Source of the DNA: CBDFGQ01 sp965247295
GTDB taxonomy: Bacteria > Chloroflexota > Dehalococcoidia > Lucifugimonadales > JAGWBF01
Length of the DNA: 64,000 nucleotides
NCBI GenBank assembly: GCA_965247295.1
Contig: CBDFGQ010000007.1
Coordinates: 186,001 to 250,000 of the forward strand
Direction of reading: 5' to 3'
Made by a program: the position numbers and the translations under genes. Of this stretch, positions 8,831 through 17,637 are shown in pieces. The notes beneath the pieces were generated by a model. It saw only the letters and a program-made list of their open reading frames with translations, was not told the origin of the DNA and did not search any database. The first letter of the stretch is position 1; every line of letters begins with the position of its first letter.

Positions 8831-10210
8831 ATGGACCGCACTTGTGAGCTGATAAGTGCCTATTCCGTGTCCCTCGGCTACCGCGAGCTATCCGGGGAGA
8901 CCGTCCATGAGACGAAACGGCGGATCATAGACACGCTGGGCTGTGCCATGGGGGGCTACTCCAGTGAGCCGGCGAAGATTGCCCGGCGCCTGGCGTCCAC
9001 CCCATCCAGTTCCATGGCGTCCAGGCTCCTCGTCAGCGGGGAGCGCACCTCACCGGAAATGGCGGCCTTCGCCAACACGGTGATGGTCAGGTACCTGGAC
9101 TGCAACGATACGTTCGTCTCCTCTGGGTCCGGACACCCCAGCGACATGATACCCGCCGTCCTCGCCGTTGCCGACCCATGCCATTCCTCCGGGGCGGATG
9201 TCATCACCGCCACCGTACTGGCCTACGAGGTCTACGGAAGGCTGGCCGAGCAGGTGTCACTGGCGGAGAAGGGATGGGACCAGGGTATTTTCTCCGTGAT
9301 AGGAAGCGCCTGCGGCGCGGGCAAGCTTCTTGGCTTGTCCGGGGAACGCATGGCCCATGCCATCTCCCTGGCCCTTGTACCAAACCTGCCCTTAGGCCAG
9401 ACCCGCGTGGGAGAGCTGTCCATGTGGAAGGGGTGCGCTACCGCAGCGGCGGCGCGAAACGGGGTCTTCGCCGCGCTGCTGGCCTGGGAGGGGATGGAGG
9501 GCCCCTACGAGCCCTTCGAAGGCCGCCACGGCCTGTGGGAGCAGGCCACCGGGCCCCTCGGGTCGGAGGCCTTTGGCCCTTCGGCCGGTCCGACCACCGC
9601 TGGGGATGGAAGGGCATTCAAGATAAGCGAGACCAGCCTGAAGTACTTTCCCTCCCAGATTCACACCCAGGCCCCCATCTCCATTGCCCTGGAGCTGCGA
9701 AAAGAGGTTGACGTTGGGGATATTGAGGCCATCAACCTGGAGACCTACCAGACGGCGTGGCGCAGCGCGGGAAGCGAGCCGGAGAAGTGGGACCCCAAGA
9801 CAAGGGAGACGGCGGACCACAGCCTGCCCTACCTGATAGCGGTGGCCTTCAGAGACGGTGCTATAACCCCCGCCAGCTTCACCGAGGAATGTGTTCGGGA
9901 CCCCGACCTGCGCCCGTTGATGCGGCGAGTTGCCATTAGAGAGAACCCAGAGTTTACCCGCCAGTACCCTGAGGCCCAACTGGCGCGCATCGAGGTGGTA
10001 ACGCGTTCCGGAGGGCGTCTTGTCCAACAGGCCAGCTACCCCAAGGGGCACCCGAAGAACCCCCTCACCGATGGGGAGCTGGAGCAGAAGTTCCAAGGCC
10101 TATCCCAGGATGTGCTCACACCGGGGCAAGGCCGGGAAGCCTTGAAGACGCTATGGAAGCTGGAGGAGGTGGGTGACATCGGGGAGGTTCTCGACCTGTT
10201 CGGGGCTTAG
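8831..10210 (+). CDS. MmgE/PrpD family protein (2-methylcitrate dehydratase-like)
   Basis: 459 residues. The family includes 2-methylcitrate dehydratase (PrpD), cis-aconitate decarboxylase and iminodisuccinate epimerase. Seen: IDTLGCAMGGYSSEP near the N-terminus, then NTVMVRYLDCNDTF and SGHPSDMIPAVLAVAD, the all-helical core with active-site Asp and His; KYFPSQIHTQAPISIALELR matches the second domain, and PKGHPKNPLTDGELEQKF is the typical family C-terminus. ATG 8831 is preferred over 8804 because a likely -10 box overlaps 8804. Not next to prpB/prpC homologues, so a methylcitrate-cycle role is not supported by context. Confidence 0.92.
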   Translation: MDRTCELISAYSVSLGYRELSGETVHETKRRIIDTLGCAMGGYSSEPAKIARRLASTPSSSMASRLLVSGERTSPEMAAFANTVMVRYLDCNDTFVSSGSGHPSDMIPAVLAVADPCHSSGADVITATVLAYEVYGRLAEQVSLAEKGWDQGIFSVIGSACGAGKLLGLSGERMAHAISLALVPNLPLGQTRVGELSMWKGCATAAAARNGVFAALLAWEGMEGPYEPFEGRHGLWEQATGPLGSEAFGPSAGPTTAGDGRAFKISETSLKYFPSQIHTQAPISIALELRKEVDVGDIEAINLETYQTAWRSAGSEPEKWDPKTRETADHSLPYLIAVAFRDGAITPASFTEECVRDPDLRPLMRRVAIRENPEFTRQYPEAQLARIEVVTRSGGRLVQQASYPKGHPKNPLTDGELEQKFQGLSQDVLTPGQGREALKTLWKLEEVGDIGEVLDLFGA

Positions 10211-10246
10211 ACCGGTCGGGCCGGGAGTATGAAGGGAGAGAGGACC

Positions 10247-10585
10247 ATGCCGCCGCATCTGATGCCGGGCCTTAGCACCGAGGCCGCCAGCCACATCTGC
10301 ATGAACCAGTGTAAAGCGATGTGTTGCCGTGGTCCGTTCGTGCTCGTCCTGACCCCGGACGAGGTCACCGCCTTTAAAGACCATGCCGCGAAGCTGGACG
10401 TAGACCTGGTGCTTTCGGCGGGAACCGATGGCGGCGCCTGGGTCCGGTTCATGGACCATCGGGGAGAGCGCTGTCCCATGCTGGATGACGCCACTTCGGC
10501 GTGCCGGATCTATGGCGACCGGCCCCAGCGGTGCCGGGATTTTCCGGAGAAGCTCATCACGGGCTGCGCCATCTCCGGTGGGTAG
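10247..10585 (+). CDS. YkgJ-like zinc/iron-chelating cysteine-cluster protein
   Basis: 112 residues. The cysteine pattern CMNQCKAMCCRGPFVL followed downstream by RCPMLDDATSACRIYGDRPQRCRDFP is that of the YkgJ (CxxCxxxCC) family, thought to bind an iron-sulfur or zinc centre; its reaction is unknown. The ATG at 10247 has GAAGGGAGAGAGG directly upstream, so the in-frame ATG at 10229 is less likely. It follows the MmgE/PrpD gene by 36 nt and is probably transcribed with it. Confidence 0.82.
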   Translation: MPPHLMPGLSTEAASHICMNQCKAMCCRGPFVLVLTPDEVTAFKDHAAKLDVDLVLSAGTDGGAWVRFMDHRGERCPMLDDATSACRIYGDRPQRCRDFPEKLITGCAISGG

Positions 10586-10589
10586 CCAG

Positions 10590-10910
10590 CTAGTCCTCCG
10601 GCATCCCGGCGTCGATCCACCCTTCGATCTCCAGAATTTCCTCCTCACTGAGGAAGGGACCGCCCCTGGGCATCCGAGGGATGGACCTCAGTCCCTGCCT
10701 GAGGAAGATCACCAGATAGGTCTCTCTTCCGGGTTTGCCGGGCTCGATGAGCTGCCTTCCGTAGGGCTTGTTTCTTGCCAGCTCCTGGGGCGAGTTCCAG
10801 TAGTAGTCGTGTATTCCAGGCGCCGGCGGGCCATGCCTGGCCTCCCACCTGTGCATAATGCCATCAAGGAGCTCCTTTACCCGTGACCATTTGACCACGT
10901 CCTCGCTCAT
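10590..10910 (-). CDS. Small protein of unknown function
   Basis: 106 residues, acidic C-terminus. It ends GGPFLSEEEILEIEGWIDAGMPED, which resembles the last helix of cytochrome-c-like domains in exported Planctomycetes/Chloroflexi proteins, but it has no CxxCH haem motif and no signal peptide. PPAPGIHDYYW and PKGRETYLVIFLR-type segments give no recognisable fold. A GGAG site lies 8 nt before the ATG. It converges on the YkgJ-like gene with 4 nt between the stops. Confidence 0.6.
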   Translation of the reverse strand: MSEDVVKWSRVKELLDGIMHRWEARHGPPAPGIHDYYWNSPQELARNKPYGRQLIEPGKPGRETYLVIFLRQGLRSIPRMPRGGPFLSEEEILEIEGWIDAGMPED

Positions 10911-10976
10911 GTGAGCATCTCCATCCTGCTCAGGTAACGCTCCCAGGCCGCCTGTCAGCGTCTTGCACTCAAAGCG

Positions 10977-11003
10977 AGAATCCCCCGCATGTCGGGGGAC
11001 TCT
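10977..11003 (-). terminator. Stem-loop terminator after the DUF1800/DUF1501/NHL genes
   Basis: Stem CCCCCG (10982-10987) with CGGGGG (10993-10998) and loop CATGT, extended by T-A, one mismatch and AGA/TCT to 10977-11003. It lies about 115 nt beyond the NHL gene stop on the minus strand. There is no clear T tract, so termination is likely but not certain; the stem could work for either strand. Confidence 0.5.
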
Positions 11004-11116
11004 TGAATCTCAGGCAGGTGGCTGGACCGCTAGGACCCTGGAGTTGCTTGATCCCTGGACCCCACGATATGCTGCAACTCGCCGGTGCATTTATCTTGCC
11101 AGTTTGCGGTCCGGGC

Positions 11117-12136
11117 CTAATAGTTGTCCTTCTGGTAGATCTGGAAGCGGGTTCGGTTGCTGTCCAGGACTATGATCCTGCCCGTGTCATCCACCGCTAT
11201 CGCCTTGGGACGCCAAAAAGCCCGCATCTCCGAATGGTCTCTGACAAGGTTCATCTGCTTCACCATGTCTGGACTAGCCCATAGGAAGTCCTTGGCCCAG
11301 TTGGAAAGGTCGCCATCGCCATCAAACGTGGTAATGTGTCTGCCCTCGGCGGTAAGGACTTGGACTCGATTGTTAGCCCAGTCAGCGACGTAGATGTCGC
11401 CATCCTTGTCGACGGCAAGGCCTGTAGGGCGATTGAACTGCCCCACCCCGGTCCCTGACTCGCCAAATGCGGCGAGGAACCGGCCATCCGGGTCGAACTT
11501 CTGTATCCGGTCGTTACGCCAGTCGGCCACATATACGTTGCCCTGCTGGTCGGTGGTCAGCCCCCATGGCAGGTCGAACTGTCCTTCACCCGCACCGGCC
11601 TCTCCCCATTTGAGCAGGAGTTTTCCCTCTTTGGTGAACTTCTGGACGCGGTGATTGCCACTGTCCACCACGTAGAGGTTGTCGTCGACGTCGAACCGGA
11701 TGCCCGCAGGCTTATTGAGTTCCCCGTCGCCGGACCCGGCTACCCCCCACTTGCCCAGGAAAGCTCCGTCCTTGTCGAATATAGAGATGCGATTAAGCCA
11801 GTCGTCGGCGATGTAAACGTTCTGGTCGGTGTCGAGGGCGACGGATGTAGGCCAGATCAGGTCCCCGTCCCGCTCTCCGAACTGGGAGAACTCGCCCACG
11901 TAGTCCTCGTCCAGGGTCAGCATGGTGATTCTCACTCCGTCTGGCCGGTACGCCCACGAGCGGTTGACCACGTACACGGTCCCATCACGGGCGAGGGCCA
12001 GGTCCATTGGGCTCCGGAACCCTGACCCCGAGAAGGTGCCCCGTCCAACGGCGCGGACGTAGTGGAACGTTCGGTCCGCTACGCCGAAGAAATACGCCTG
12101 GGCTTTGGGGAACTCGAGTTCAGTCTCGCGTTTCAT
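11117..12136 (-). CDS. NHL-repeat beta-propeller protein
   Basis: 339 residues. Six NHL repeats: from about residue 30, units such as RPTGLAVDKDGDIYVADWANNRVQVLTAEG, each a four-stranded blade with xVADxxNxRIQxF. No signal peptide is visible, so a cytosolic or non-classically located scaffold/ligand-binding propeller is likely. The start MKRETELEF at 12136 follows GAGGTGG; a longer open frame to 12376 has unrelated composition. Last gene of the minus-strand run DUF1800-DUF1501-DUF1501-NHL, separated from the previous gene by a 12-bp hairpin. Confidence 0.88.
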   Translation of the reverse strand: MKRETELEFPKAQAYFFGVADRTFHYVRAVGRGTFSGSGFRSPMDLALARDGTVYVVNRSWAYRPDGVRITMLTLDEDYVGEFSQFGERDGDLIWPTSVALDTDQNVYIADDWLNRISIFDKDGAFLGKWGVAGSGDGELNKPAGIRFDVDDNLYVVDSGNHRVQKFTKEGKLLLKWGEAGAGEGQFDLPWGLTTDQQGNVYVADWRNDRIQKFDPDGRFLAAFGESGTGVGQFNRPTGLAVDKDGDIYVADWANNRVQVLTAEGRHITTFDGDGDLSNWAKDFLWASPDMVKQMNLVRDHSEMRAFWRPKAIAVDDTGRIIVLDSNRTRFQIYQKDNY

Positions 12137-12241
12137 AGCCACCTCGCCACTTGCTGGGTTGCCGCTGACAGGCAGGAAGCATGACCGTGACGATCCGCCA
12201 ACTCGTTGGGCGGCGGCCAAGCAATAGGGGGCCCGTAATAG

Positions 12242-12277
12242 GATGGGGGCCAGGGCGGTCTGGCGCTGGCCCCCATC
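12242..12277 (-). other. 12-bp GC-rich hairpin between DUF1501 and NHL genes
   Basis: GATGGGGGCCAG (12242-12253) is the perfect reverse complement of 12266-12277, with a 12-nt loop. It sits between the stop of the DUF1501 gene (12313) and the NHL start (12136). No T tract follows, so it may be an attenuator, an RNA-stabilising 3' end or a weak terminator. Confidence 0.5.
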
Positions 12278-12312
12278 TTCGCCCACGAAGGTAGGTTGTG
12301 GAGTCCGGTCCT

Positions 12313-13449
12313 CTAGAGCAGGTCGAGCTGTTCGTAGTTGCCGCCCACCACTGGGACAGCCTCCAGCCCCATCCATTTCTCGATTACGGTTGCGTACATG
12401 CCGCGGAAGTCTACGTTGTGCTGCAGGTCGCCGCCGTCCTCCAGGGCTTCCTCCTTCAGGGAGGGGTACTCACCGTAGAGGCCGCCCTTGACGTTGTCGC
12501 CTATAACGAAGGAAATCCCGCCGGTGCCATGGTCCGTTCCGCTGCCGTTGTCGCGGGCGCGCCGGCCGAACTCGCTGGTGACCACCATCACGATCTCCTG
12601 GCCCGTGTTGTGCTCCTTCATGTCCGCGAAGAAGTCAGCGACCCCCTGGGAGAAGTTGCGCAGCAGACGGGCGTGATCACCGGCCTGGTTTGCGTGGGTA
12701 TCGAACACGTTGTACAGGGAGGAAGTGTACAGCACCCTGGTCCCCAGGTCGGCCAGATGCACCTGGGCAATCCCCCTGAGACCCTGTCCTATGGGGTCGG
12801 CGCCATATTCAATGGTGGAGTGGTACTTTCCTGGGGCCGTGCTCAGGATATCGGCCCCCTTTAGCGCTGAGCGGCCCGTCTCCCATATGTAATCCATGAC
12901 GGGCCCCGAGCCGATGGCGGGGGCGTACATGCGTGCGAACACATCCAAGGCCTCGCCGCGCTCCTGTTCTCCGGCGACTCCGGTAAGCACACCGTAGGTC
13001 TCCAAGTTCCCCACCGATGCAACCGGTACGCCCGGAGCTACCATGGCCCTGGGCATTCCCCGGCCTATGTTTACGCCGGTCAGCACGTTCTCCGCGCTGG
13101 GGTCGATGTCCCGAATAGCACGGCCCAGCCAGCCCTCTTGGCTCAGCTTTTCGGGCTCGCAGGTGTGCCAGATGTCGATGGAGCGGAAGTGGGAGCGGCT
13201 GCCGTTGGGATAGCCTATACCCTGGATGATGGCAACATTCCCCTCGTCGTACATCCGCTTCATCTCTACCATGCTGGGATGCCAGCCCAACTGGTCATTA
13301 AGGGGCAATACCTGGTCCTCGGATATTCCCACGTTGGGCCGGTAATCGTAGTACAGAGGATTGTTGTAGGGAATCAGGGTATTCATGCCGTCGTTGCCCC
13401 CGGACAGCATGAGGACTACCAGGATTCGGTCCTTTCCGTTAGATGCCAT
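12313..13449 (-). CDS. DUF1501 family protein, copy 2
   Basis: 378 residues. DUF1501 proteins have an alkaline-phosphatase/sulfatase-like fold and usually occur beside DUF1800 proteins; their reaction is unknown. Seen: LVVLMLSGGNDGMNTLIPYNNPLYYDYRP at the N-terminus, HFRSIDIWHT, and the C-terminal metal-like motifs VTSEFGRRARDNGSGTDHGTGG (family hallmark EFGR and DHG). It starts at MASNGKDR without the twin-arginine signal common in the family. Ribosome site AATAAGGAGG precedes ATG 13449. Tandem copy of the gene at 13498-14634, equal in length and highly similar. Confidence 0.9.
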   Translation of the reverse strand: MASNGKDRILVVLMLSGGNDGMNTLIPYNNPLYYDYRPNVGISEDQVLPLNDQLGWHPSMVEMKRMYDEGNVAIIQGIGYPNGSRSHFRSIDIWHTCEPEKLSQEGWLGRAIRDIDPSAENVLTGVNIGRGMPRAMVAPGVPVASVGNLETYGVLTGVAGEQERGEALDVFARMYAPAIGSGPVMDYIWETGRSALKGADILSTAPGKYHSTIEYGADPIGQGLRGIAQVHLADLGTRVLYTSSLYNVFDTHANQAGDHARLLRNFSQGVADFFADMKEHNTGQEIVMVVTSEFGRRARDNGSGTDHGTGGISFVIGDNVKGGLYGEYPSLKEEALEDGGDLQHNVDFRGMYATVIEKWMGLEAVPVVGGNYEQLDLL

Positions 13450-13497
13450 GCCTCTTCCTCCTTATTGGTAATTCTGCGCTGGGGCCAAAGTTTTCCT

Positions 13498-14634
13498 TTA
13501 AAGGAAATCTATCTGCTCGAAGCTACCATTTACTATGGGCTTGGAGTCCAGGCCCATCCACTTCTCCATCAAGGTGGCGTAGACGCTGCGGAAGTCCAGG
13601 TTGTGAAGCATATCACCCCCGTCTTCCAGGTCATCCTGCTTAATAGAGGGGTACTCGCCATAAAGGCCGCCCTTCACGCTGTCCCCAATGACCCAGCAGA
13701 TGCCCCCGGTGCCGTGGTCCGTTCCGCTGCCGTTGTCTCGCACGCGCCGGCCGAACTCGGTGAACACCAGCAACACCACGTCATCGCTCCGGTTGTGCTC
13801 CTTGAGGTCATCGTAGAAGTCGGCCACGGCCCGCGACGTGTTCCCCACCAGCCGGGCGTGGTCGCCTGCCTGATTGGAGTGGGTGTCGAAGCCGTTGTAG
13901 GGTGAGCTGGTGAACAGTACCCTGGTCCCCAGGTCGGCCAGATGAACCTGAGCGATGCCCTTGAGCCCCTGGGCTATGGGGTCGGAGCCGTACTCCACCG
14001 TGGAGTGGTACTTGGCGGGGGCCGTGCTCAGGATGTCGGCGCCTTTAAGAGCGGCACGCCCCGTCTCCCAGATGTAGTCGGTCACGGGGCCCGTGCCGAT
14101 GGCCGGGGCATACATTCGTGAGAACACGTCCAGGGCCTGTGTCCGCTGCTGATCGCCGGCGATCCCCGTCAGGAGCCCATAGGTCTCCAGGTTGCCCACC
14201 GAGGCCACAGGTACCCGCTCTGCCACCAGGGCCCTGGGCATTCCCCGGCCGATGTTGACCCCTGTCAGAACGTTCTCCGCCTTTGGATCGATGTCGCGAA
14301 TCGCCCGGCCCAGCCAGCCCTCGTCGGCCAGCTTGTCGGGCTCGCATGTGTACCAAATGTCGATGGAGCGGAAGTGGGAACGGCTGGGATTGGGATATCC
14401 CACGCCCTGTATCACCGCCATCTTCCCCTCGTCGTAGATCTTCTTGAACTCGGGCATGTTGGGATGCCATCCCAGCTCATCGTTCAGGGGGATTACCTGG
14501 TCCTCCGGAATCCCCAGCGTGGGCCGGTAGTCGTAATACAGGGGGTTCGTATATGGGATCACGGTGTTCATGGCGTCGTTGCCGCCGGAGAGCGCCAGCA
14601 CCACCAGCACGCGGTCCTTTCCGTTAGTTCCCAT
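13498..14634 (-). CDS. DUF1501 family protein, copy 1
   Basis: 378 residues, collinear with the next gene over its full length. The same hallmark motifs are present: LALSGGNDAMNTVIPYTNPLYYDYRP, SHFRSIDIWYTCEPDKLADEGWLGRAIRDIDP and VFTEFGRRVRDNGSGTDHGTGG. No Tat or Sec signal peptide. Site AGAGGAGG before ATG 14634. It lies 20 nt after the DUF1800 gene, so the three are one operon. Tandem duplication with full retention suggests a heterodimer or two substrates; that is inference. Confidence 0.9.
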   Translation of the reverse strand: MGTNGKDRVLVVLALSGGNDAMNTVIPYTNPLYYDYRPTLGIPEDQVIPLNDELGWHPNMPEFKKIYDEGKMAVIQGVGYPNPSRSHFRSIDIWYTCEPDKLADEGWLGRAIRDIDPKAENVLTGVNIGRGMPRALVAERVPVASVGNLETYGLLTGIAGDQQRTQALDVFSRMYAPAIGTGPVTDYIWETGRAALKGADILSTAPAKYHSTVEYGSDPIAQGLKGIAQVHLADLGTRVLFTSSPYNGFDTHSNQAGDHARLVGNTSRAVADFYDDLKEHNRSDDVVLLVFTEFGRRVRDNGSGTDHGTGGICWVIGDSVKGGLYGEYPSIKQDDLEDGGDMLHNLDFRSVYATLMEKWMGLDSKPIVNGSFEQIDFL

Positions 14635-14654
14635 GCTCTGTCCTCCTCTTCAGG

Positions 14655-16079
14655 TTAGCAGTACTGAAACTCTGCAGTAGCAACTATTAATTGTAACATC
14701 TCAGAGACCCTGCGGGCCAGTGTGCTGCGCGCTTCTTCGGAGTCTCGGCGCAGCTCCCCACCTGCCCTGGTGTGCTCGATCAACGAATTGCGCGTCTTCT
14801 CACTGGCCTCCAGTGGCCCGATCAGATCGAGACAACTGTCCACAAACTCTTCTGGAGACAGTGTGGAGCTGCCGTCGCTGAGCCGGTCTACGATCAGCTT
14901 GATACCTGGCAGGCCCACGTTGCCGACCTCGTCAGCAGCGAAGTTAATGCGCTCCACCAAGCTGCCGGTGTTTATCCAGTGCCTGCCCGTATTCCACCCC
15001 TCCACGCTGGGCGGATTGTGCAGGTCCATGCCCATCCAGGTGATCTTGGTGGTGACGTCGTGAAAGAGGCCCGGCTTCACTTCGTTGTGGTCCTTTACCA
15101 ACCTCAGGGTACCTATCACCATGTCCACTGGGCTCTTCACCTTCTGGAATCGGGCATCTTTGAAGAAGTCCGAGTTGAATAGGGTCTTGAGGACGGGGCG
15201 AAGCTCGCCGTTGTTGTCCATGTACGCCTTTTCAAGGGTCCTGATGGCATCCAAGTCCCGCGGTGGGGTATGCTGCCAGGCCGGCACGAAGGGCTCGTCG
15301 GCCACGAAGAAGTCGTACAGCAGGCGGGAGAGAAAACGGGCCGTGGCTGGCTGACGGACGACGATGTCCACGATATCATCCCCGTTCCACTTGCCCGTTT
15401 CCCCGAGGAAGGTCTTCACGCTGTTGTCATGGTCCGTGGGATCGTAGCGCCACTTCCACATGAAGCGACCGTAGGCCGCGCTGGGCATCGTGGGCTCCAG
15501 GCTCCAGCCCGTGAAGGCCCGGGCGCAGGTCTTTACGTCATCCTCGGTATAGTTGGCGTTGCCATCCCTGCCGGCTCCCATGGAGAACAGTTCCAGCAAC
15601 TCCCTGCCGTAGTTCTCGTTGATCGCCTCCTTGTGGTTCTCCACGTTATCCAGCATGAAGATCATAGCCGGGTCCCTTGAAAGCTCCACCATCAGGTCCC
15701 GGTAATTCCCCATGCCGTATTCACGGTACATGTTGAGGTTCCACGTCTGGACACGGGGGTGGTCCACCTTGGCGAAGCCGGTGCACAGTACCCCATGCCA
15801 GAAGAGCGCCATCTTCTCCTGAAGGGGGCGCTCGGTGTTGATCATCCTATAGACCCAGGCTACCTGGGAAGACTGTAGGCCGTTGAGCTCTTCGGCCTCG
15901 GGAAGGTACCGCTCTAGGATGTCCAGGTCCACGTCCGGCTGCTGGGCCGGCGGATTGACCAACTCCTCCACCGTTGCCTCGTATCCCCTGGCTACGCGGG
16001 CCTCAAGCTCATCACGAGGCGCCCCAAACCCGGCACGGCGCATGAGGTGGGCCATAAGCGCTATATCATGGCTTGCCAT
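14655..16079 (-). CDS. DUF1800 family protein
   Basis: 474 residues. Seen: N-terminal HLMRRAGFGAPRDELEARVARGYE, MALFWHGVLCTGFAKV, the NYGRELLELFSMG block with DVKTCARAFTGW, and PPSVEGWNTGRHWINT near the C-terminus; all are typical DUF1800 motifs. The biochemical role of the family is unknown, but it is almost always paired with DUF1501, as here. No signal peptide. AAGGA site before ATG 16079, and a good sigma70-type promoter at 16112-16140. First gene of the operon. Confidence 0.92.
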   Translation of the reverse strand: MASHDIALMAHLMRRAGFGAPRDELEARVARGYEATVEELVNPPAQQPDVDLDILERYLPEAEELNGLQSSQVAWVYRMINTERPLQEKMALFWHGVLCTGFAKVDHPRVQTWNLNMYREYGMGNYRDLMVELSRDPAMIFMLDNVENHKEAINENYGRELLELFSMGAGRDGNANYTEDDVKTCARAFTGWSLEPTMPSAAYGRFMWKWRYDPTDHDNSVKTFLGETGKWNGDDIVDIVVRQPATARFLSRLLYDFFVADEPFVPAWQHTPPRDLDAIRTLEKAYMDNNGELRPVLKTLFNSDFFKDARFQKVKSPVDMVIGTLRLVKDHNEVKPGLFHDVTTKITWMGMDLHNPPSVEGWNTGRHWINTGSLVERINFAADEVGNVGLPGIKLIVDRLSDGSSTLSPEEFVDSCLDLIGPLEASEKTRNSLIEHTRAGGELRRDSEEARSTLARRVSEMLQLIVATAEFQYC

Positions 16080-16397
16080 CTAATTTCCTTCCCCATCCGC
16101 TCTGGTCTAACAGTATAACCCCCACGTACCTCCAAGTAAACAAAAACGGCACATGCCTTACGCCGGGTGCCGCCACCACCTTCAGCGCTCTTCTGTCGTT
16201 TCCTACCCTGTAAAGGCAACCTTCCCGTCTACTCGGTTACGTTGCGATTCTTACCTTAGAACTGTTAGTCACGATGATAGTACCTCATATGTTCCTTGTC
16301 AAGGGTCACACTGTGGGTACCCGCTGGACAGCGGAGCGCCAGTGAGAGACACTAACAGTGCATCTCCAGGTATTCAATTAGACTGGAGGGGTGGGAC
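16080..16397. other. Divergent intergenic region
   Basis: 318 bp between DUF1800 (minus) and the TIM-barrel gene (plus). It holds the minus promoter at 16112-16140 and, at its right end, GGAGGGG at 16385-16391 as ribosome site for the plus gene. I see no RNA gene, and no convincing plus-strand promoter. Confidence 0.5.
16112..16140 (-). promoter_or_regulatory. Sigma70-type promoter for the DUF1800 operon
   Basis: On the minus strand: -35 TTTACT (16140-16135), 17-bp spacer, -10 TATACT (16117-16112). It lies about 35 nt upstream of the DUF1800 start codon, which fits a short leader. Confidence 0.6.
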
Positions 16398-17231
16398 ATG
16401 ATACTGGGGGCGATTACCAACTCCTGGGCGGAACATATCTTCACCGCGGACCTGCTGCGGCTCGTGGCCAGGGTGCAGCGGCGGGGCGCGGGCCATATCG
16501 AGCTGCGGCAGTCATTCCTGGCCCTCTACGAGGAAGGTGAGGGAGACGAGTGGAGGCCGGTCAAAGACAAGCTGGCCCGCTTGGTCCGGACCTTTCCTTT
16601 ACTGACCTTTAACCTGGCCGTTGCCTACCCCTGCCTGACGAGGGACTCGGACCCGGACGCGCCCAAATTTCAGGCTTCGCTGGAGGTAGCCAAGGTCGTG
16701 GGCAGTGCTACCACCCCGAGGCTGCGCCTGGTGGATACCGCCGCCTTTGAGGAACCGTGGGAGAAAAGCGGAGACCTACCTTCGGCCGCCCTGGGAGTGG
16801 CCGAGCTGGCCCGGGAGGCCGCGCGAAACGGCGTCCATCTGTGCATCGAGAACGCCGGGCAGCCCATTCGGAGCATGGGCCTGTTGGTGCGGGAAGCCCG
16901 TAGGTCCATGCCTGAGAATGAAGCCTCCTGCCTGGGACTCTGCGTTGACCCCATCAACAGTATGAGGGCCGACCCTGACGGCGACCCTATCGCCGAAATC
17001 GAGGCCCTTCCGCCGGACTACATCTCCATGGTCCACTTCAAGCAGACCCGCGACGGCCAGCCTCACCCCAGCGTGGACGACGGCGACCTGGACTACCTGC
17101 GCCTGTTGAGGGTCCTCAAGGACAAGGGCTACGAAGGCCTGGCCATCCTGGAGATCCCGCCGACCGAGCGGGCCTTTGACAATTTCGGGGAGAGCGTGGA
17201 GTACCTGGGAAGGCTTATGGGCTCAGCCTGA
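16398..17231 (+). CDS. Sugar phosphate isomerase/epimerase-like TIM-barrel protein
   Basis: 277 residues of the xylose-isomerase-like TIM barrel superfamily (AP endonuclease 2 clan). Likely metal ligands: Glu in LCIENAGQP, Asp in LCVDPINS, His in SMVHFKQ and Glu in AILEIPP. Substrate unknown: members act on keto-sugars, inosose or hydroxypyruvate. Site GGAGGGG before ATG 16398. Its 3' end overlaps the convergent F420 gene by 17 bp. Confidence 0.82.
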   Translation: MILGAITNSWAEHIFTADLLRLVARVQRRGAGHIELRQSFLALYEEGEGDEWRPVKDKLARLVRTFPLLTFNLAVAYPCLTRDSDPDAPKFQASLEVAKVVGSATTPRLRLVDTAAFEEPWEKSGDLPSAALGVAELAREAARNGVHLCIENAGQPIRSMGLLVREARRSMPENEASCLGLCVDPINSMRADPDGDPIAEIEALPPDYISMVHFKQTRDGQPHPSVDDGDLDYLRLLRVLKDKGYEGLAILEIPPTERAFDNFGESVEYLGRLMGSA

Positions 17232-17637
17232 AGGCCGCGAGCGATAACCAGTCCATATGGTAGAATGTCGCCACGGTACGGCGCCGGTATTTCTTCTGAA
17301 ACAGGCTGAGGACCCTCTCCACCTCGGCCGGCTCGCGCAGTATCTTTCCGCAGGTTTCCCATCTCCGTCCTCCCACCCGAACCACCACACGGGGGCACGA
17401 CTCCAGGTTTTTCCACCAGTCGCTGGATGGGCCCCAGCCAGACATGCAGAATATGGTGTCGCCTTCGCGCACATACCAGAGGGGGGTTTTCCGGGCCCTG
17501 CCCGTTACCCTGCCCCGGGTTGTCAGGAGCAGCACCCAGCGGCCAACCAGCCTGCCCATGCCAAACCTGTATGGCAGCGCGGCCCACTTGGCCAGTCGGG
17601 CCCTCAGGGGATTTGGGCGAGGTGGGGTCGGCTCCAT
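17215..17637 (-). CDS. Deazaflavin (F420)-dependent nitroreductase family protein
   Basis: 140 residues, the usual size of the Ddn/DUF385 split-barrel family that binds F420H2. Seen: LLTTRGRVTGRARKTPLWYV (phosphate-binding Arg/Lys segment), GWGPSSDWWKNLES and a C-terminal barrel with VVVRVGGRRW. Substrate unknown; relatives reduce quinones, nitro compounds or bilins. It directly follows the FAD oxidoreductase gene (stop and start adjoin at 17637/17638), so the two are likely co-transcribed. Confidence 0.88.
   Translation of the reverse strand: MEPTPPRPNPLRARLAKWAALPYRFGMGRLVGRWVLLLTTRGRVTGRARKTPLWYVREGDTIFCMSGWGPSSDWWKNLESCPRVVVRVGGRRWETCGKILREPAEVERVLSLFQKKYRRRTVATFYHMDWLSLAAFRLSP

Noticed and set aside
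16153..16401. 82-codon plus-strand frame in the divergent intergenic region
   Set aside because: No ribosome site, overlaps the leader of the TIM-barrel gene, and no protein-like composition.
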